This document shows, piece after piece, positions 5,816 through 7,599 of a stretch of 7,599 nt of DNA (the stretch's first letter is position 1; each line of letters opens with the position of its first letter). The stretch comes from BTRF01 sp036986255. Lineage in GTDB: Bacteria > Patescibacteriota > WWE3 > 9FT-COMBO-53-11. A program made the translations under genes and the position numbers. The stretch is taken from positions 1 through 7,599 of the forward strand of contig BTRF01000031.1 in assembly GCA_036986255.1 (NCBI GenBank), written 5' to 3'. Under the pieces are notes generated by a model. That model saw only the letters and a list, made by a program, of their open reading frames with translations, did not search any database and was not told the origin of the DNA.

Positions 5816-6481
5816 TCACTCGTACCAACAATCCTCATCGCACTTCAAGGACCCGCAAACTTTGCACCCTTCCTTTCCACACCGTTTACATCTCTCACGA
5901 CTAAAAAGACTAAAAAAAGACGGTCGCTCGATGGCATCCTTGCCATCAGGAAGTAGGTGGCTACACCGGTTGCGAAGTACCCAACCCCAATGAGGGTCGA
6001 TGGCCTTACCGCAGTGGAAACATTTATCTGCCTCCCACAGCTCGCTATCCTTCCAGCCGGCACCGCAGGTGCAAAGATCTCTATTACAGCGCGTGCAATG
6101 GGGATTACCTAAGTCAAAGAACGCAAGGAACCCTTGGCTTGTTATCGTCCGATGACCGTATTTCCGCAAGTGACTGCAGATTTTAAGAACGTTGGAGGCA
6201 TTGGAACTGGTAATGCGACCACCGCACAGCATACAGAACCCAGGATTAAACCCAGAGTCCTCCATGGGATCCTTGCAATCGCAAGGGGTTGGACGCCTCA
6301 GGCGGGGGTCTATTTTGAAAGAAGGTTTAACTCTGTCCCTATCAATAAATGTGGAACCCAACCAACACTCGCAGATAGGGCAAAACCACGCGTAGTAACT
6401 AAGTGGCTGGGACTTCTTCTCTAACGCTCGACCCTCATCATGATCGCACTCGATGTCCTTTGAAAAGTACTTAGCAACCAT
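5816..6481 (-). CDS. Cysteine-rich protein of tandem ~70-residue zinc-binding-like repeats
   Basis: 221 residues with ATG at 6481, TGA at 5818-5816 and GGGAG 9 nt upstream. There are 22 cysteines (12, 34, 37, 39, 67, 69, 83, 86, 102, 129, 132, 137, 139, 154, 157, 173, 198, 201, 206, 209, 214, 218), about 10% of residues. No signal peptide or membrane helix is seen, so it is probably cytoplasmic and zinc-loaded. Two units repeat with a period of 69-71 residues: CxC, ~13-14, CxxCG, ~14, CSHL, ~22-24, CxxC. Unit A begins at 67 and unit B at 137; CMLCG/CFHCG and ICSHL/RCSHL correspond. The N-terminus (C12-x-H14, then CPICEC at 34-39) looks like a degenerate third unit. I recognise no family; zinc ribbon-type nucleic-acid or protein binding is a guess. 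The module pattern recurs once in the membrane protein at 4923-5606. It is probably transcribed alone, given its own promoter-like element and terminator. Confidence 0.78.
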   Translation of the reverse strand: MVAKYFSKDIECDHDEGRALEKKSQPLSYYAWFCPICECWLGSTFIDRDRVKPSFKIDPRLRRPTPCDCKDPMEDSGFNPGFCMLCGGRITSSNASNVLKICSHLRKYGHRTITSQGFLAFFDLGNPHCTRCNRDLCTCGAGWKDSELWEADKCFHCGKAIDPHWGWVLRNRCSHLLPDGKDAIERPSFFSLFSRERCKRCGKEGCKVCGSLKCDEDCWYE

Positions 6482-6494
6482 TAGCGCTTTCTCC

Positions 6495-6531
6495 CTTCTC
6501 TCTTAAATTATCTCTACTATAGGGTAGCATA
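6495..6531 (-). promoter_or_regulatory. Promoter-like element of the 22-cysteine protein gene
   Basis: TATAGT (6521-6516) is a good -10, 34 nt before the ATG at 6481. No convincing -35 is present: the DNA at 16-18 bp spacing is an A-rich run. The 37-bp block matches the block at 5660-5696 at 28 positions without gaps, including the shared core CCTATAGT and, downstream, TTTAAG. The weak -35 and the shared flanks suggest an activator or a common start-site context. Confidence 0.55.
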
Positions 6532-6588
6532 GTGTGGGTTTTTGGGCAACCCCGCTTCCAGAGCACTGCCGGAATTTGATAATCTTTA

Positions 6589-6598
6589 GTTGGCCAAC
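6589..6598. promoter_or_regulatory. Perfect 10-bp palindrome, possible operator
   Basis: GTTGGCCAAC is a perfect palindrome in the 185-bp gap between the 22-cysteine gene and the PrgI gene. It is 69 bp before the PrgI start codon. A dimeric regulator could bind here, but a single 10-bp palindrome is weak evidence. Confidence 0.3.
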
Positions 6599-6625
6599 AG
6601 TTCAGGGTTTGTGGTCTGCATATTC

Positions 6626-6660
6626 AACTGCGAACTATAAACTTTGAACTCTAAATTCAT
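6626..6660. repeat. Heptanucleotide tandem repeat upstream of the PrgI gene
   Basis: Five consecutive 7-bp units read AACTGCG, AACTATA, AACTTTG, AACTCTA, AATTCAT. Four begin AACT and the fifth is degenerate. They end 6 bp before the PrgI start codon. The other heptad repeat (3564-3584), read on the minus strand, has RACTACT units, so the two may be related. No Shine-Dalgarno lies between the repeat and the ATG. Confidence 0.65.
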
Positions 6661-6666
6661 AAAACT

Positions 6667-7599
6667 ATGCCTGAAGAACCGCGAGCCAAACAACAACACC
6701 CCGTCCCTCAAGAATTATTTAGTGTGAAGTTCAAACTCGTCGGCAATCTGACTCTCCGCCAGTTTGGGCTTATGGCCGGCTTTGGCCTCTTGGCCTACCT
6801 ATTCTTCGCCTCCGGTATTTTTATCGTCCTGCGGCTGCTTATCTCGGGTTTCTTCCTTCTAGCCGGGATTGCTTTCGCCTTCGTTCCCGTTCAAGATCAG
6901 CCGTTGGACCGCTGGTTGGTGGCCTTCTTTCGCGCCATCTACGCCCCCACCCGCCGAATTTGGGCCAAAAGCGCTGAACCGGCGGAATTCTTGGTGTTGG
7001 AGGTCCCCAAAATTGCCCGGACCGCAGAGCCCGAGGTGACCGCCGAAGAGTCCCGCCGGCGCCTCAAGCGATTCCTCGAAACGGTGAAGGAGGGGACGGA
7101 ACTCAGCCCCTTAGACTTAGAGGAGCAAAAGTATCTGAAAGCCATCAACGCTCTAGCTCGAGAGATCAGTCCTCCGCCGGCGCCTCCCGTCGCCGAGGCC
7201 GTACGGCCTCCCGAACAAAAGCTGGCCCCCACCACTCCCGGTGAAGCCGCGTCTGACGCGGTGGAGCCGCCAAAACCTCCCGTCCCCGCCCCAATACAGG
7301 AGAAAGCAGCCCCTCCAGTTCTTCCAAAACTAAAATTTATTGAGGTCCGGAAAATCCAAAGAGAGCCCTCGCTAGCCTCTAAAATCAACTGGACTACCGA
7401 AAAAGTCTACAAAGTCCAGCGAGGTGAAGCCGCTAGTTATTTCGCCGCCCGCCGCACCGTACGGGTGGGACGGCGGCTTACTCCATTAGCCATCTCCGGA
7501 GAAGTAGTTTACGCCCCCGTTAGAGAGCGCATCATCGAACCGGAGCTCCCCAAACCCCCCCAGCTTCTACCAGCTCCCGCCGCAGTCATGCCCATCCCA
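6667..7599 (+). CDS. PrgI-family protein with long proline-rich tail (3' end outside window)
   Basis: The frame is open from ATG 6667 to the right edge (311 residues seen). The N-terminal ~100 residues match the PrgI family: PQELFSVKFKLVGNLTLRQF (14-33), two membrane helices at about 33-50 and 53-73, then FVPVQDQPLDRWLVAFFRAI (72-91) and TRRIW. PrgI proteins are small inner-membrane components usually encoded just before a VirB4/TraE-type ATPase in conjugation or type IV secretion loci. A charged segment (~120-165) and a Pro/Ala/Glu-rich linker (168-220) follow. A further region (~221-290, KLKFIEVRKI...GEVVYAPVRERI) may be a small folded domain. The family core is about 100 residues, so this protein is far longer, as is often the case in CPR genomes. 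There is no Shine-Dalgarno; heptad repeats end 6 bp upstream. A VirB4 gene is expected next, but lies out of view. Confidence 0.87.
   Translation, partial: MPEEPRAKQQHPVPQELFSVKFKLVGNLTLRQFGLMAGFGLLAYLFFASGIFIVLRLLISGFFLLAGIAFAFVPVQDQPLDRWLVAFFRAIYAPTRRIWAKSAEPAEFLVLEVPKIARTAEPEVTAEESRRRLKRFLETVKEGTELSPLDLEEQKYLKAINALAREISPPPAPPVAEAVRPPEQKLAPTTPGEAASDAVEPPKPPVPAPIQEKAAPPVLPKLKFIEVRKIQREPSLASKINWTTEKVYKVQRGEAASYFAARRTVRVGRRLTPLAISGEVVYAPVRERIIEPELPKPPQLLPAPAAVMPIP

Noticed and set aside
6544..6549. TTGCCC as a -35 for the 22-cysteine gene
   Set aside because: It is 22 bp from TATAGT, too far for a standard sigma-70 promoter; only the -10 block was kept.
6536..6552. GGGTT/AACCC hairpin with a 7-nt loop as a terminator
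   Set aside because: Short stem and no T-run after it in either direction suited to a nearby gene end; no gene ends here.
6939..7388. 149-codon minus-strand open frame opposite the PrgI tail
   Set aside because: Shadow of a GC-rich Pro/Ala-coding region; the Ser/Gly-rich low-complexity translation and the overlap with a good PrgI frame argue against it.
1..7599. Recoding of TGA as glycine, as in Gracilibacteria
   Set aside because: Two of the genes end at TGA exactly where the neighbouring gene or terminator begins, and no gene needs TGA read through to stay intact.

Overview
The window looks like a chromosomal fragment from a Candidate Phyla Radiation (Patescibacteria) genome, possibly of Microgenomates type. 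The basis is a PrgI-family protein next to a TrbL/VirB6-like membrane protein, cell-wall hydrolases whose best fit is the secretion/conjugation-like loci common in that group, and compact genes often lacking a good Shine-Dalgarno. TGA is used as a normal stop (genes ending at 1632 and 5816), which argues against the Gracilibacteria/Absconditabacteria code. The lineage is an inference from family content; no rRNA or other marker gene is present.

Layout, left to right. (1) 2-562, plus: C-terminal part of an M23 zinc metallopeptidase, cut by the window edge. (2) 571-1632, plus: single-pass membrane-anchored protein of unknown function, 8 nt downstream and probably in the same operon. (3) 1644-3539, minus: 631-residue protein with a cytoplasmic coiled-coil half, a glycine-rich hydrophobic segment plus membrane helix, and a cysteine-rich exported C-terminus resembling a lytic transglycosylase/lysozyme. 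(4) 3683-4888, plus: polytopic TrbL/VirB6-like protein with a signal peptide, divergent from (3) across a 143-bp gap. (5) 4923-5606, minus: membrane protein with a zinc-binding-like cysteine module, sharing a bidirectional terminator with (4). (6) 5816-6481, minus: 22-cysteine protein built from ~70-residue repeats, with its own terminator and a promoter-like element matching that of (5). (7) 6667 to the right edge, plus: PrgI-family protein with a long proline-rich tail, incomplete. The VirB4-type ATPase expected after PrgI would lie beyond the right edge.

Taken together: PrgI and the VirB6-like protein would form the inner-membrane part of a type IV secretion-like machine, while the M23 peptidase and the lysozyme-like protein would remodel or attack peptidoglycan. 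The most unusual part is the pair of minus-strand cysteine-rich genes (5) and (6) inside this locus. They share a cysteine-module pattern (CxxC, about 15 residues, C-x2-L, then CxxC) and a 37-bp upstream element matching at 28 positions, which suggests a small co-regulated gene family of unknown function. Heptanucleotide-period repeats occur in two of the intergenic gaps. No tRNA, rRNA, CRISPR array or transposase was seen, and no gene-free stretch exceeds about 210 bases.
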